Source of the DNA: Campylobacteraceae bacterium
Lineage (GTDB): Bacteria > Campylobacterota > Campylobacteria > Campylobacterales > Sulfurospirillaceae
NCBI GenBank assembly: GCA_027050775.1
Contig: JALUBH010000028.1
Location: forward strand, 25,553-86,936
DNA length: 61,384 nt
Reading direction: 5' to 3'
Shown: positions 35,636 through 45,095 of the stretch, one piece after another
How the letters are laid out: each line of letters begins with the position of its first letter
Position numbering within the stretch: position 1 is the stretch's first letter
Position numbers and translations under genes: made by a program
Notes under the pieces: generated by a model
The model's input: only the letters and a program-made list of their open reading frames with translations
The model's database searches: none
What the model was told of the DNA's origin: nothing

Positions 35636-38206
35636 ATGAATAAAATATTTGAAAAACTGACACATCAGATGACACAAACTATAGAGAGTGGATTATCTTT
35701 GGCGCTTCATGCTAAAAATCCGGAAGTTGCACCTTTACATATATTGTGGGCGTTGTTGACAAATTCATCTTCTATACTAAATCAAGTTTTAAATAAACTA
35801 AATATAGATAAATCAGCCATAGAGTTAGAGGTTAAAAGCAAAGTGGGCTCACTGCCGACATCTTCTAGTGTAACCAAAGAGACTATAAAACTCTCAAGAG
35901 CATTGGTTGAATCGTTGCAAAGAGCAGAAGGCTTGATGAACAAGCAAGGCGATAGCTATCTGTCTGTCGATACTTGGCTTTTGGAAAACCTCAAAGACAG
36001 TGCCATAAAAGAGATACTCTCTAAGTATATAGATTTAACAGAGATTAAGAAAAATTTAGAGGCTCTAAGAGGAAACAAAAGGATAGATAAGCAAACAGCA
36101 GATGAGACACTTGAATCACTAGAGAAATTTGGTATAGATTTGACAAAAAAAGCTAGCGAAGGTGAGCTTGATCCCGTGATAGGTAGAGATGAAGAGATTC
36201 ATAGGATTATGCAAATTCTTATAAGAAAGACTAAAAACAATCCTATTCTTATAGGAGAACCGGGAACTGGAAAGACTGCCATAGCCGAGGGGCTGGCTAT
36301 AAGAATCTCAAAAGGAGATGTGCCTTTAAGTCTGCAAAATAAGAGGGTAGTGGCACTTGATATGAGTGCATTGATAGCCGGTGCAAAATACAGAGGTGAG
36401 TTTGAAGACAGGCTAAAGGCTGTTATAGATGAAGTCAAAAGTGCAGGAGATATCATTCTATTTATAGATGAGATACACACTATTGTAGGCGCAGGAGCTA
36501 GTGAGGGAAGTATGGATGCGGCAAACATCCTAAAGCCGGCACTTGCTAGAGGAGAGCTTCATACGATTGGTGCAACAACCCTAAAAGAGTATAGAAAGTA
36601 TTTTGAAAAAGATACGGCGCTTCAAAGAAGGTTTCAACCGGTTAATGTAAATGAGCCTAGCATTAGTGAGGCATTGCAAATCCTAAGAGGTATAAAAGAG
36701 TCTTTAGAGACATTTCACGGTGTTAGAATCACAGATGGTGCACTTGTGGCTGCCGCAAAACTGAGTGACAGATATATAACAGATAGATTTTTGCCGGATA
36801 AGGCTATAGATTTGATAGACGAGGGCGCAAGTGAACTCAAGATGCAGATAGAGAGTGAGCCGATTGAGCTGAGCCGAGTAAAGATAGAACTTGGGCGATT
36901 GATGGTTGAAAAAGAGGCTCTTTTGATGGAAAGTAAAAAGAAAAATGCAAAGAGATTGGGTGAGATAGAGAAAGAACTAAGTGATGCAAAAGAGAAGCAG
37001 CAAAAACTTCAAATGCAGTTTGATACCGAAAAGAGCGTATTTGAAGAGATAGGAGAGCTTAAAAATGAGGTAGAATCCCTCAAAAGAGAGGCAGAAATCG
37101 CAAAAAGAAATAGTGATTTTAACAAAGCCGCCGAGATAGAGTATGGAAAGCTCCCTGAGTATGATGTTAAAGAGAAAGAGTTAAATGAAAAATGGGAGAA
37201 GATGGTGGAGAGTGGAACTCTGCTTAAAAACAGTGTTGATGAAGAGATGATAGCCTCGATAGTAAGCAAATGGACAGGCATTCCGGTCAATAAAATGCTT
37301 CAAAGTGACAAAGAGAAAGTTTTAGATATTGAGGGACGATTAAGAGCTGAGGTAGTAGGGCAAGATAGGGCACTTCATGCGATAGGAAGAGCTATAAAGA
37401 GAAATAAAGCAGGTCTTAGTAATGACTCTAGACCGATAGGAAGCTTTATGTTCTTAGGACCTACAGGGGTAGGAAAAACACAAAGTGCCAAAGCTTTGGC
37501 AAAATTTCTCTTTGATAGTGAAAAGTCACTAATCAGGTTTGATATGAGTGAGTATATGGAGAAACACGCAGTCTCTCGTCTTATAGGGGCAGCTCCAGGA
37601 TATGTCGGATATGATGAGGGTGGACAGCTAACAGAAGCAGTAAGACGAAAACCATATAGTGTCTTGCTTTTTGACGAAGTTGAGAAGGCTCACCCTGATG
37701 TTTTCAATATCTTGCTTCAAGTTTTGGATGATGGAAGATTGACTGACAATAAGGGTGTAACGATTGATTTTAAAAATACAATTATCATCCTTACTTCAAA
37801 CATAGCAAGTGATAAAATCATGGAAAATCCGCAAAATTGCGAAAAGGATGTGATGAATGAAATCAAGAGGTATTTTAAGCCGGAGTTTTTAAATAGATTA
37901 GATGATATAGTTATATTTAACCCTTTAAGCTTTGAAAATATAAAAGAGATAGTTCACATTATGTTTGCAGATTTACAAAGAAGAGTTGGTGAGAGAGGGA
38001 TTAAAATAGAGCTTGGTGAGAGCTCAGTTGAGCTTCTAGCACAAGCAGGGTTCGATACGGTATATGGGGCAAGACCGCTTAAAAGAGCGCTCTATGAACT
38101 TATAGAAGATAGACTAGCTGATATGATTTTAAGAGATGAATTAAAAGATGGTTCAAGCGTAAATATAAAAGCACTCAATGATGAGTTGATTTTTGAGATA
38201 GCCTAA
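35636..38206 (+). CDS. clpB: ATP-dependent disaggregase ClpB
   Basis: 856 aa from the ATG with RBS AAAGGAGA; the longer TTG-started reading would translate the UTR hairpin. Layout: N-terminal Clp repeats (1-150), NBD1 with GEPGTGKTA and [12 protein letters not shown], the coiled-coil M domain (about 400-525), NBD2 with GPTGVGKTQ and [13 protein letters not shown], and the C-terminal oligomerisation domain. Full length. It works with DnaK to dissolve protein aggregates. Confidence 0.97.
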   Translation: MNKIFEKLTHQMTQTIESGLSLALHAKNPEVAPLHILWALLTNSSSILNQVLNKLNIDKSAIELEVKSKVGSLPTSSSVTKETIKLSRALVESLQRAEGLMNKQGDSYLSVDTWLLENLKDSAIKEILSKYIDLTEIKKNLEALRGNKRIDKQTADETLESLEKFGIDLTKKASEGELDPVIGRDEEIHRIMQILIRKTKNNPILIGEPGTGKTAIAEGLAIRISKGDVPLSLQNKRVVALDMSALIAGAKYRGEFEDRLKAVIDEVKSAGDIILFIDEIHTIVGAGASEGSMDAANILKPALARGELHTIGATTLKEYRKYFEKDTALQRRFQPVNVNEPSISEALQILRGIKESLETFHGVRITDGALVAAAKLSDRYITDRFLPDKAIDLIDEGASELKMQIESEPIELSRVKIELGRLMVEKEALLMESKKKNAKRLGEIEKELSDAKEKQQKLQMQFDTEKSVFEEIGELKNEVESLKREAEIAKRNSDFNKAAEIEYGKLPEYDVKEKELNEKWEKMVESGTLLKNSVDEEMIASIVSKWTGIPVNKMLQSDKEKVLDIEGRLRAEVVGQDRALHAIGRAIKRNKAGLSNDSRPIGSFMFLGPTGVGKTQSAKALAKFLFDSEKSLIRFDMSEYMEKHAVSRLIGAAPGYVGYDEGGQLTEAVRRKPYSVLLFDEVEKAHPDVFNILLQVLDDGRLTDNKGVTIDFKNTIIILTSNIASDKIMENPQNCEKDVMNEIKRYFKPEFLNRLDDIVIFNPLSFENIKEIVHIMFADLQRRVGERGIKIELGESSVELLAQAGFDTVYGARPLKRALYELIEDRLADMILRDELKDGSSVNIKALNDELIFEIA

Positions 38207-38212
38207 TATTTT

Positions 38213-38241
38213 TTAGTCTCGCACTTCTGGTGCGAGACTAA
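38213..38241 (+). terminator. 12-bp stem terminator after clpB
   Basis: TTAGTCTCGCAC - TTCTG - GTGCGAGACTAA is a perfect stem, followed by GACTGTTATTTTTG. It lies between clpB and the convergent ygbA-like gene and may act on both strands. Confidence 0.75.
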
Positions 38242-38246
38242 GACTG

Positions 38247-38603
38247 TTATTTTTGTTTTGCGCCAAATAATTTTCTTATTTTTAAGAGTCCCATCTGCAT
38301 TCCACTGTATTTCATGATTTTTGCTAGTTTTTTCCAATCGGTTTTTTCATAACATGGAGCCGGGCATTTTCTACAGCTAGGTTTATCGTCGTGAGGGCAA
38401 GAGAGGAGATTGCTATAAGAGATTTTGAGTGTTTTTTCACACTCTTTGCATAGATTAAACTCTAATTTTCCCAGTTCTTTTCCATCGTAGCACAGTTCTA
38501 TAAAATCTTGAGTTTTTTTTGTATTTTTGTGTTTATTGTCACAATATAACTGTATAAACTTGTGCAAGGTTCTCGCATCTTTTTCAAATTTTTCTACGGT
38601 CAT
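38247..38603 (-). CDS. YgbA-like 'nitrous oxide-stimulated promoter' family protein
   Basis: 118 aa. Cys-rich pattern: FIELCYDGKELGKLEF, CKECEKTLKIS, SCPHDDKPSCRKCPAPCYE, then KIMKYSGMQMGL. These cysteines and the MKYSGxxM end match the YgbA_NO family, linked to nitrosative stress. The Cys set may hold an Fe-S cluster. It overlaps the upstream lipoprotein gene by 4 nt. Function in this organism is unknown. Confidence 0.82.
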   Translation of the reverse strand: MTVEKFEKDARTLHKFIQLYCDNKHKNTKKTQDFIELCYDGKELGKLEFNLCKECEKTLKISYSNLLSCPHDDKPSCRKCPAPCYEKTDWKKLAKIMKYSGMQMGLLKIRKLFGAKQK

Positions 38604-39115
38604 CTAAGTCCTCCTCTTTGTTTCCACTTATACTCTTTATCATCTTTTATCTTACTAAAGTACAGATCTCCCGAGTCTCTCCATGGGTCTAGCAAAATAC
38701 CATCTTGAAATTTACAGCCTCTACATGTAACTACTAAAACATTGTGTTCTCTCCAATAATCACCTACATTTGCACCACCGATATAGTAGTCAAAACTTTT
38801 ATAGTTTTGTTTTTTTACAAAAGAGAGCATATCGTAAGCAAATTGCCAACAAAGTCCTTTTTTTCTTAGTCCGATATTGACTAAAAAATTTTGAAATAAA
38901 GGAGGTTTGACTAAATTGTACTCTTTTGCCAATGTTCTAGAGTAAGTGATACTCTTTTTTGCCAAATCTTTTGCCTCTTTTTTATCTACATGTAGAGAGT
39001 TCAATAAAGATTCAAGTTTTTGTATCTTGATGTTTTGTACATTGGGAATTGGCTGATTGCTAGTGCAACCAACAAATAAAATCGACAACAAAAGAAGATA
39101 AATATAACTTTTCAT
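38600..39115 (-). CDS. Lipoprotein with cysteine-peptidase-like Cys/His/Asp pattern
   Basis: 171 aa. The lipobox is LLSILFVGC (Cys16). The conserved-looking blocks KKGLCWQFAYDMLSF, YWREHNVLVVTC and GILLDPWRDSGDLYFS place Cys, His and Asp in the order used by papain/transglutaminase-like folds. I do not know a named family. It could be an envelope peptidase or a non-catalytic relative. It is the first gene of a two-gene unit with the ygbA-like gene. Confidence 0.65.
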   Translation of the reverse strand: MKSYIYLLLLSILFVGCTSNQPIPNVQNIKIQKLESLLNSLHVDKKEAKDLAKKSITYSRTLAKEYNLVKPPLFQNFLVNIGLRKKGLCWQFAYDMLSFVKKQNYKSFDYYIGGANVGDYWREHNVLVVTCRGCKFQDGILLDPWRDSGDLYFSKIKDDKEYKWKQRGGLR

Positions 39116-39175
39116 AAACGCAATGATATTAAATGAAAATAAACAATTTTTAAATAAGCTTAAGTAAAATTAGAG

Positions 39176-39181
39176 TATAAT
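39176..39181 (+). promoter_or_regulatory. -10 box of the rpmH operon
   Basis: GAGTATAATCC lies about 65 nt before rpmH. The upstream A/T tracts stand in for a -35 box. Confidence 0.65.
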
Positions 39182-39245
39182 CCGTACCTTAATTTGCGAA
39201 TATGGAGTTCGTAAAATTTAATAAATTTATAAAAAAGGGAAAATG

Positions 39246-39380
39246 ATGAAAAGAACATTTCAACCGCACAACACGCCAAAAAAGAGAACTCATGGCTTTA
39301 GAACAAGAATGAAGACTAAAAATGGCAGAAAAGTTATAAGTGCAAGAAGAGCAAAAGGTAGAAAAAGATTGGCTGCATAA
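39246..39380 (+). CDS. rpmH: 50S ribosomal protein L34
   Basis: 44 aa, [20 protein letters not shown] and a basic C-terminal half ending GRKRLAA. This is the standard length. An ATG one codon earlier (39243) is possible. It heads the widely conserved rpmH-rnpA-yidD-yidC-jag-mnmE order. It was too short for simple ORF listings. Its stop TAA overlaps the probable ATA start of rnpA. Confidence 0.97.
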   Translation: MKRTFQPHNTPKKRTHGFRTRMKTKNGRKVISARRAKGRKRLAA

Positions 39381-39706
39381 GCGATTTTGAGATTTTAAAG
39401 AGAACAAAAGAGTTTTCTTTAGTCTATAACAATAGTAAAAAATGGCATTTTGACGGTGCCGTGGTCTTTTACAAATCAGGTTTGAAAAAAAATGTGGGTT
39501 TTACAGCAAGTAAAAAAGTAGGAAATTCTGTAAAAAGAAACAGAGCTAGGAGGAGACTTAAAGCACTGTTTCTTGAGTTAAGCTCCGGATTAAAGAGTGG
39601 AAGTTATATATTTGTAGCAAAAGAGAAGATAGATAAAATGGATTATGAATCTTTAAGAAAAGCTCTTCTCTGGTCTTATAAGAGATTGGATTGTTTGGAA
39701 AAATGA
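39377..39706 (+). CDS. rnpA: Ribonuclease P protein component (apparent ATA start)
   Basis: About 109 aa. The needed N-terminal part ([20 protein letters not shown]) is in frame, but between the in-frame TAG at 39359 and the first canonical start (GTG 39461) there is no ATG, GTG or TTG. The likely start is ATA at 39377, overlapping the rpmH stop (ATAA), or ATT at 39368. The core [23 protein letters not shown] is the RNR motif binding RNase P RNA. Starting at 39461 would remove the first beta/helix region. Confidence 0.85.
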   Translation: MSDFEILKRTKEFSLVYNNSKKWHFDGAVVFYKSGLKKNVGFTASKKVGNSVKRNRARRRLKALFLELSSGLKSGSYIFVAKEKIDKMDYESLRKALLWSYKRLDCLEK

Positions 39707-40032
39707 GAAAAATTGCTCTCCTTTTTTTGAATTTTTATCAAAAGTTTTTGACACTCTTTAGTTATGGAAGTTGCAGATATTATCCTACTTGTTCACAGTA
39801 CGCCAAAGAACAGATTATGTTTAATAACTTTTTTAAGGCCCTGTTTTTTTCAATTTTAAGGATATTGAGATGCAACCAACTATTTCGTGGCGGTATTGAT
39901 TATCCTGTTATAAAAAAAAGATTTACAAAAATCTCATATATAAAGAGTTACAAAGTTTCTCTTTTGAAAGTATCTTTTTGGTTTGTCCCAAAAGATAAAA
40001 ATATTTTTTTCGTTGTAAAATCTTTCAATTAA
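39703..40032 (+). CDS. yidD: YidD membrane protein insertion efficiency factor
   Basis: 109 aa from the ATG overlapping the rnpA TGA. The family block YGSCRYYPTCSQYAKEQI carries the three conserved Cys-region residues, followed by ILRCNQLFRGGIDYPV. An amphipathic N-terminal helix precedes it. The C-terminal extension (about 30 basic residues) is longer than in many homologues. It supports YidC-mediated insertion, encoded next. Confidence 0.93.
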   Translation: MRKIALLFLNFYQKFLTLFSYGSCRYYPTCSQYAKEQIMFNNFFKALFFSILRILRCNQLFRGGIDYPVIKKRFTKISYIKSYKVSLLKVSFWFVPKDKNIFFVVKSFN

Positions 40033-40051
40033 TTTTTAAAAGGGTTCGCAA

Positions 40052-41659
40052 GTGATCGACAAACTCAGTAATCAAAACAGAATCATACTAGCAACAGTCC
40101 TCTCATTTTTATTTTTTGCTACTTATGATTATTTCTTTATCCCAAAAACGGCAAAAAATCTTAATGAACAAAATAGTACAAGAGTTGAAAAAACTGTAAC
40201 AACCAGTTCTCAAAGAGCTCCAGCAGCGATAAAAGAGACAGCCTCTAATATACCGTCAAAAGTTTCAAAAGCAGTAGCTTCTACTTCAAAGGTAAAAGAT
40301 AATGTGATAGCAACTGTAAAAGCGAAAAATTTTGAACTAAAGATTGATAGATTGGGAAGAATTACGAGATTTTATTTGAATGAAAAGAAATTTACTTCAA
40401 AAGACGGAAAAAGGCTTCAACTTGTGGACCATAAGAAGGGACTTCTGCCCTTAGAGATGAGATTTAGCAATGAGGCTATAAATACAGAAGCATTTGCTAC
40501 TTCTTATGATACAAGTGTATCAAATATAGTGCTTAAAGACAAACCTGTTGATATCGTTCTAACACAAAGACTATCTGCTTTGACAGTAGTGAAAAATATC
40601 AAAATATATAAAGATGGACACTATAAACTAGAAGTAAAATTAAGCAAAAAAGCCAAATACTTCATAACCCCGGGTTTTCATCCGAGTCTTGGAAAAAAGA
40701 GCTATACATTTCATGGTGCACTATTGCAAAAAAGCGATGGCAGCATGGAGATTATAGACGATGGAGATGCTGTTCAAGCAGAATTTAAAGGTGTTGGTTT
40801 TGCAGCAAATGCGGACAAATACTATGCAACTGTTTTGTATAATTTTAAAGATAAGATGGAAGTTGTAGAGACTCCTTTAAAAGATGAAGATCCTGCACTT
40901 TTTATCAAAGGTAAGCAAGATTTAAAACTTGGAGGTTATATAGGACCAAAAGATTTTGAAATTTTGAAAAATATAAATCCTAAGTTGACAGATGTCATTG
41001 AGTATGGTTTTTTTACATTTATATCAAAACCATTGTTTGTTCTACTATCTTATATACATAATTTCCTAGGTAACTGGGGTTGGTCGATAGTTGTACTTAC
41101 ACTATTGGTGAGATTGGTACTGTTTCCTCTGACATATAAAGGCATGGTATCTATGAATAAGATGAAAGCTTTGTCTCCAAAAATGAAAGAGCTTCAAGCA
41201 AAATATAAAGGTGACAAACAAAAACTTAATGCACACATGATGGAGCTGTATAAAAAACACGGAGCAAACCCGATGGGAGGTTGCCTCCCGATGATTTTAC
41301 AAATTCCTGTTTTTTACGGTGTTTATAGGGTTCTTCAAAATACGGTCGAGCTAAAAGGTGCACCTTGGATATTGTGGATTCACGATTTAGCTGTGATGGA
41401 TCCATATTTTATACTTCCTGTTCTGATGGGAGCATCTATGTTCTTGCAACAAAGACTTGCACCAAATAGTTTTACAGATAAAACACAAGAGAAGATTATG
41501 AAGTTTTTACCTTTGATATTTACATTTTTCTTCGTAACTTTTCCTGCAGGATTGACGCTTTACTGGTTTGTTAGTAACCTAGCTTCCATCGTGCAGCAGT
41601 ATTTTGTAAATAAAACATTTGCAAAGCATAAAAAAGAAGAGATGGCGGTTAAAAAATGA
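40052..41659 (+). CDS. yidC: Membrane protein insertase YidC
   Basis: 535 aa with a GTG start after AAAAGGG. The N-terminal transmembrane helix (IILATVLSFLFFATYDYFF) is followed by the large periplasmic beta domain (about 90-330). The five-helix core has WGWSIVVLTLLVRLVLFPLT with the conserved Arg, NPMGGCLPMILQIPVFYGVY and FPAGLTLYWFVSNL. It inserts and folds inner-membrane proteins. It overlaps jag by 4 nt. Confidence 0.97.
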   Translation: MIDKLSNQNRIILATVLSFLFFATYDYFFIPKTAKNLNEQNSTRVEKTVTTSSQRAPAAIKETASNIPSKVSKAVASTSKVKDNVIATVKAKNFELKIDRLGRITRFYLNEKKFTSKDGKRLQLVDHKKGLLPLEMRFSNEAINTEAFATSYDTSVSNIVLKDKPVDIVLTQRLSALTVVKNIKIYKDGHYKLEVKLSKKAKYFITPGFHPSLGKKSYTFHGALLQKSDGSMEIIDDGDAVQAEFKGVGFAANADKYYATVLYNFKDKMEVVETPLKDEDPALFIKGKQDLKLGGYIGPKDFEILKNINPKLTDVIEYGFFTFISKPLFVLLSYIHNFLGNWGWSIVVLTLLVRLVLFPLTYKGMVSMNKMKALSPKMKELQAKYKGDKQKLNAHMMELYKKHGANPMGGCLPMILQIPVFYGVYRVLQNTVELKGAPWILWIHDLAVMDPYFILPVLMGASMFLQQRLAPNSFTDKTQEKIMKFLPLIFTFFFVTFPAGLTLYWFVSNLASIVQQYFVNKTFAKHKKEEMAVKK

Positions 41660-42522
41660 CAAGAATAGAAGCAAATACACTGCAACAAGCTTATCTTGAT
41701 GCGGCAAAGGAGTTAGAGTGTTCAGTCACCCAATTAGATATAGATATAATCCAAAATTCGTCTTCAGGATTTTTGGGAATGTTCAAAAAAAATGCTATTA
41801 TCGAGGTGAGAAAAAAAGGGATAAAAACTGAACATAAGGGCAAAACCAATAGAAGCAAGGTGGATAGAAAAGCAAAAAAAGAGAGTTTGCCAACAAATAA
41901 ACAGAGCAAACAAACTCGTGAAAAAAATCCTCCAAGGTTAAGAAGACAAAAAAATGAAAAACTTCAAAAGACAACAAAAGAGATAAAACAAGAGGAAAGT
42001 AAACCTAAAAAATCTCATAGAAGAGAGCCAAAAAAGCAGGAATTAAAAGTAGAGATAAACCAAGCTGTAACTGAGATAAAAGATGATATAAACAGGCTTT
42101 TTAAAGAGAGTTGTTTTGAAATGGATGAAATAAAAGTTTCAAAATATAACGACAATACCGTCTTGTTGGAATTTGGCGGAACAGATGCCGCACTTCTTAT
42201 CGGGAAAGAGGGATATAGGTATAAAGCATTGTCATACTTCTTATATAATTGGATAAATATAAAGTACGGAACAAATATTCGTCTTGAAATTGCAGAATTT
42301 TTAAAAAATCAAGAAGAGATGATAAGCAAATATCTAATTCCCGTAATCGAAAGAGTTAGAAGCGGGGGAAGAGGACAGACAAAGACACTCGACGGTGTTC
42401 TTATAAAAATTGCACTTGAAAAACTCAGAAATGAATTTCCTGAAAAGTATGTCGGTATAAAATCTGCGAGGAGTGGAGGCAGATTTATAGTCATAAACGA
42501 CTTTAACAGGAAAAGCAAATAG
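41656..42522 (+). CDS. jag: RNA-binding protein Jag/KhpB (Jag-N, KH, R3H)
   Basis: 288 aa. The Jag N-terminal domain (ANTLQQAYLDAAKELECSVT ... GFLGMFKKNAIIEV) is followed by a long Lys/Glu-rich linker (about 55-135). A KH domain (LIGKEGYRYKALSYFLYNWI) and an R3H-like end (IPVIERVRSGGRGQTKTLDG) complete it. It is an RNA chaperone often tied to cell division control. Its TAG overlaps the apparent ATA start of mnmE. Confidence 0.92.
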   Translation: MTRIEANTLQQAYLDAAKELECSVTQLDIDIIQNSSSGFLGMFKKNAIIEVRKKGIKTEHKGKTNRSKVDRKAKKESLPTNKQSKQTREKNPPRLRRQKNEKLQKTTKEIKQEESKPKKSHRREPKKQELKVEINQAVTEIKDDINRLFKESCFEMDEIKVSKYNDNTVLLEFGGTDAALLIGKEGYRYKALSYFLYNWINIKYGTNIRLEIAEFLKNQEEMISKYLIPVIERVRSGGRGQTKTLDGVLIKIALEKLRNEFPEKYVGIKSARSGGRFIVINDFNRKSK

Positions 42523-43853
42523 ATACAATCGCAGCAATCGCAACGGCCCACGGTATAGGATCTATATCGGTAGTTAGAGTAAGTGGGTCAAACTCCTTGC
42601 AAATCGCAAAAAAACTTACGAAGAAAGAAGATTTTACCCCAAGAATTGCTTATCTATCGTCATTATACGATAAATGTGATGATTTGATAGATGAAGCAAT
42701 TGTTATATATTTTAAAAACCCACGCTCTTTTACGGCAGAGGATGTAGTAGAATTTCAGTGTCATGGCGGTTTGGTTGTTGCAGATATGGTGCTAAATACT
42801 GTTTTAGATTTTGGTGCTAGGCTTGCAAATCCAGGTGAATTTTCAAAAAGAGCATTTTTAAATGGAAGAATTGATTTAACCAAAGCCGAAGCTATAGCTA
42901 AGCTGATAGAGACAAAGAGTGTGGATGCGGCGAAGATTTTAGCTAGGCAATTAAAAGGTGAACTTCAAGATTTTATAGAAAAGATTAGAGATGATTTGGT
43001 GGAGATTTTAGCTTTTGTAGAGGTGAATATCGATTATGCTGAAGAAGATTTACCAAAAAATTTGCTAGATATGATAGAAAAAAAGCTAAAGGATATGAGT
43101 GAATTACTTAAAAACACTTATGAGAGCTCAAAAAGAAGAGAAGGTTTGATAGAAGGCTTTAAGGTAGCTATCATAGGAAAACCAAATGTCGGCAAAAGCT
43201 CTCTTTTGAACTCTTTGTTAAATTATGATAGGGCAATCATAAGCGAAATAGCCGGAACAACTAGAGATACCATAGAAGAAGAGGTTCGTATAGGAACTCA
43301 TCTTATAAAGATAGTTGACACAGCAGGCATAAGAAGTTCGTTTGACGAGATAGAAAAGATAGGAATTCAAAGATCAAAGGAGGCGATAGAATCAAGTGAT
43401 GTAGTTATAGCTATCTTTGATAATTCAAGACTTTGCGATGTGGAAGATAGAGAGATTTTAGATATATTAGATGATTATAAAGACAAAAAAAGTATCATTA
43501 TCGCTCTAAACAAGATAGATTTAAAAAATCAATTTGATGCTAAAATACTGAGTCATTACATAGAGTTATCTTGTAAACAAAGTAGTGAATCAGTTATCTT
43601 GAAACTCAAAGCGATACTTGATACCACAAACAAAGACGACTCCTTGCTTTTAACTTCCAAAAGACAGATGATAGCTGTAAAATCAAGCTATGATGAGATA
43701 GAATCAAGCAAGCAAGTTTTGAGTGAAGGAGAACTAGAGCTTTTTGCTTTTCATCTAAATGAAGCGTTGCGTTATATCTCTGCTATAACTAAAAACTTTG
43801 ATAGAGATGAGATTTTAGATAAAATGTTTGGAAGTTTTTGTTTGGGAAAATAG
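42519..43853 (+). CDS. mnmE: tRNA modification GTPase MnmE (apparent ATA start)
   Basis: About 444 aa. The conserved N-terminus (DTIAAIATAHGIGSISVVRV) is in frame but has no ATG, GTG or TTG before it back to the TAA at 42504. ATA at 42519 overlaps the jag stop (ATAG) and follows AGGAAAAG, a fair RBS. The first canonical start near 42597 would delete the tetrahydrofolate-binding start. The GTPase set GKPNVGKSS, AGTTRDT, DTAGIR, NKIDL and the C-terminal FCLGK are all intact. With MnmG it modifies the tRNA wobble uridine. Confidence 0.92.
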   Translation: MDTIAAIATAHGIGSISVVRVSGSNSLQIAKKLTKKEDFTPRIAYLSSLYDKCDDLIDEAIVIYFKNPRSFTAEDVVEFQCHGGLVVADMVLNTVLDFGARLANPGEFSKRAFLNGRIDLTKAEAIAKLIETKSVDAAKILARQLKGELQDFIEKIRDDLVEILAFVEVNIDYAEEDLPKNLLDMIEKKLKDMSELLKNTYESSKRREGLIEGFKVAIIGKPNVGKSSLLNSLLNYDRAIISEIAGTTRDTIEEEVRIGTHLIKIVDTAGIRSSFDEIEKIGIQRSKEAIESSDVVIAIFDNSRLCDVEDREILDILDDYKDKKSIIIALNKIDLKNQFDAKILSHYIELSCKQSSESVILKLKAILDTTNKDDSLLLTSKRQMIAVKSSYDEIESSKQVLSEGELELFAFHLNEALRYISAITKNFDRDEILDKMFGSFCLGK

Positions 43854-43869
43854 AAAATTAGGAGAAAGT

Positions 43870-44655
43870 TTGTTAAAATTTTTTGAAAATATTGGTAATT
43901 TTGTCTTTATATATATAGCCTATATTGTTAATTTTTACAAATTTTCAGTTATCTGTTTTCTTAATATATTTAACCCAAAAAGCTACAACCCTGCAAGTAG
44001 AAAGATTTTAATTGAGCAGATTTTTTATACTTCATTGGAAATTTTACCTATTTTTATATTTTTAGCTATGATCTTTGGCGTTGTTTTTATGGGATTTGTG
44101 GTTGATTTATCTGTCAAGTACTCTATGCAAGATTATCTAAGCAATATCATAGTAAAGTTTATTGTGGTGGAATTTGTACCGTTTTTTATGGCCTTGTATA
44201 TCTCGCTGAGAACTGGTCTTAGAGTTGGAATAAAGACATCTATCATGAATGTGAATTCTGAATTTAAGACTCTTGATGCCTATAAGATAGATATAGTGAA
44301 CTATCTTTTCACACCAAGAGTTGTTGCAGGAATGATCAGTTTTTTATCTTTAGCGATACTCTTTTCTGTTATAATGGTCTTGAGTGGCTATATTTTTATA
44401 TTTTTTTCCATAAATATGGATTTTACTAGATTTATTACATCATTGACAGAAGTTGTTACCATAAAAGATATATTGATTTTTGTTTTAAAATCCCTATTTT
44501 TCGGTTTTTTAATCATAGTTATACCATCTTTTGCAGGCGTGAAAATAAAAGCTAGATACATAGAGATACCAGTCGCCATGTCAAAAGCCATGGTTGGTCT
44601 TTTTGCATCTATATTTTTGATGGAGGTTATATCATTAAGTGTCCAACTGATATAA
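43870..44655 (+). CDS. MlaE/IamB-family lipid ABC transporter permease
   Basis: 261 aa from a TTG start (LLKFFENIGNFVFIYIAY) 5-6 nt after AGGAGA; an ATG inside mnmE at 43828 is less likely. MlaE family blocks are FYTSLEILPIFIFLAMIFGV, EFVPFFMALYISLRTGLRVG and IDIVNYLFTPRVVAGMISF. It has about five membrane helices. It is the permease of a phospholipid-trafficking ABC system with the next two genes, as in the Campylobacter iamAB-MCE arrangement. Confidence 0.9.
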   Translation: MLKFFENIGNFVFIYIAYIVNFYKFSVICFLNIFNPKSYNPASRKILIEQIFYTSLEILPIFIFLAMIFGVVFMGFVVDLSVKYSMQDYLSNIIVKFIVVEFVPFFMALYISLRTGLRVGIKTSIMNVNSEFKTLDAYKIDIVNYLFTPRVVAGMISFLSLAILFSVIMVLSGYIFIFFSINMDFTRFITSLTEVVTIKDILIFVLKSLFFGFLIIVIPSFAGVKIKARYIEIPVAMSKAMVGLFASIFLMEVISLSVQLI

Positions 44656-44669
44656 AATTATTTGATAGT

Positions 44670-45095
44670 GTGGAGATGATTCAAAAGCATATAAAGCAAA
44701 GCCGTAATTTTGCTTTAGTGAGTGAGAGCACCCCTCTTTTAAGAGATCTTAATGTCATAGAAAACATAGCATTGATTTTAGAGTATCATGATAAAATTTC
44801 TATCAAAAAAGCACAAAGTGGTGTAAATGATATCTTAAAGAGATGCGGAGCGGACATCTTGAGCTATAAAAAAGTATATGAATTAGATAAAAAAGATAGT
44901 ATAATCGTCAAATATATACGAGCATATATGAGCAATTTTGAGATTATATTGATAGATAGACCATTTTCTATGTTGGATAAAATGGAAGATATACAAAGTA
45001 TATTTGAGCTTAGCGAAGTTTTGGATGATAAAGCTGCCCAGATAGTAGATTTGAAATCAAATGAGTATTATAAGGATAAATATGTCTTACAATAA
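44670..45095 (+). CDS. Degenerate MlaF-like ABC ATPase lacking Walker A
   Basis: 141 aa from GTG 44670. The upstream frame is open into the permease gene but has no good start. Only the distal half of an ABC ATPase is recognisable: LVSESTPLLRDLNVIENIAL (Q-loop region), a lost LSGGQ signature (YELDKKDSIIVKYIRAYM) and a changed Walker B (EIILIDRPFSMLD, with Arg where the catalytic Glu should be). It is slotted exactly where mlaF/iamA belongs. ATP hydrolysis seems impossible, so a scaffold role or an ATPase supplied from elsewhere is implied. Confidence 0.75.
   Translation: MEMIQKHIKQSRNFALVSESTPLLRDLNVIENIALILEYHDKISIKKAQSGVNDILKRCGADILSYKKVYELDKKDSIIVKYIRAYMSNFEIILIDRPFSMLDKMEDIQSIFELSEVLDDKAAQIVDLKSNEYYKDKYVLQ

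Noticed and set aside
35444-35677. 77-codon minus-strand ORF overlapping clpB 5' end
   Set aside because: It covers the clpB promoter, UTR hairpin and start, has AT-biased composition and no recognisable protein pattern.
39461-39706. rnpA starting at GTG 39461
   Set aside because: It would drop about 28 conserved N-terminal residues ([16 protein letters not shown] region) that are in frame upstream.
42597-43853. mnmE starting at 42597
   Set aside because: The conserved DTIAAIATAHGIG start lies upstream in frame; beginning at 42597 would truncate the N-terminal domain.
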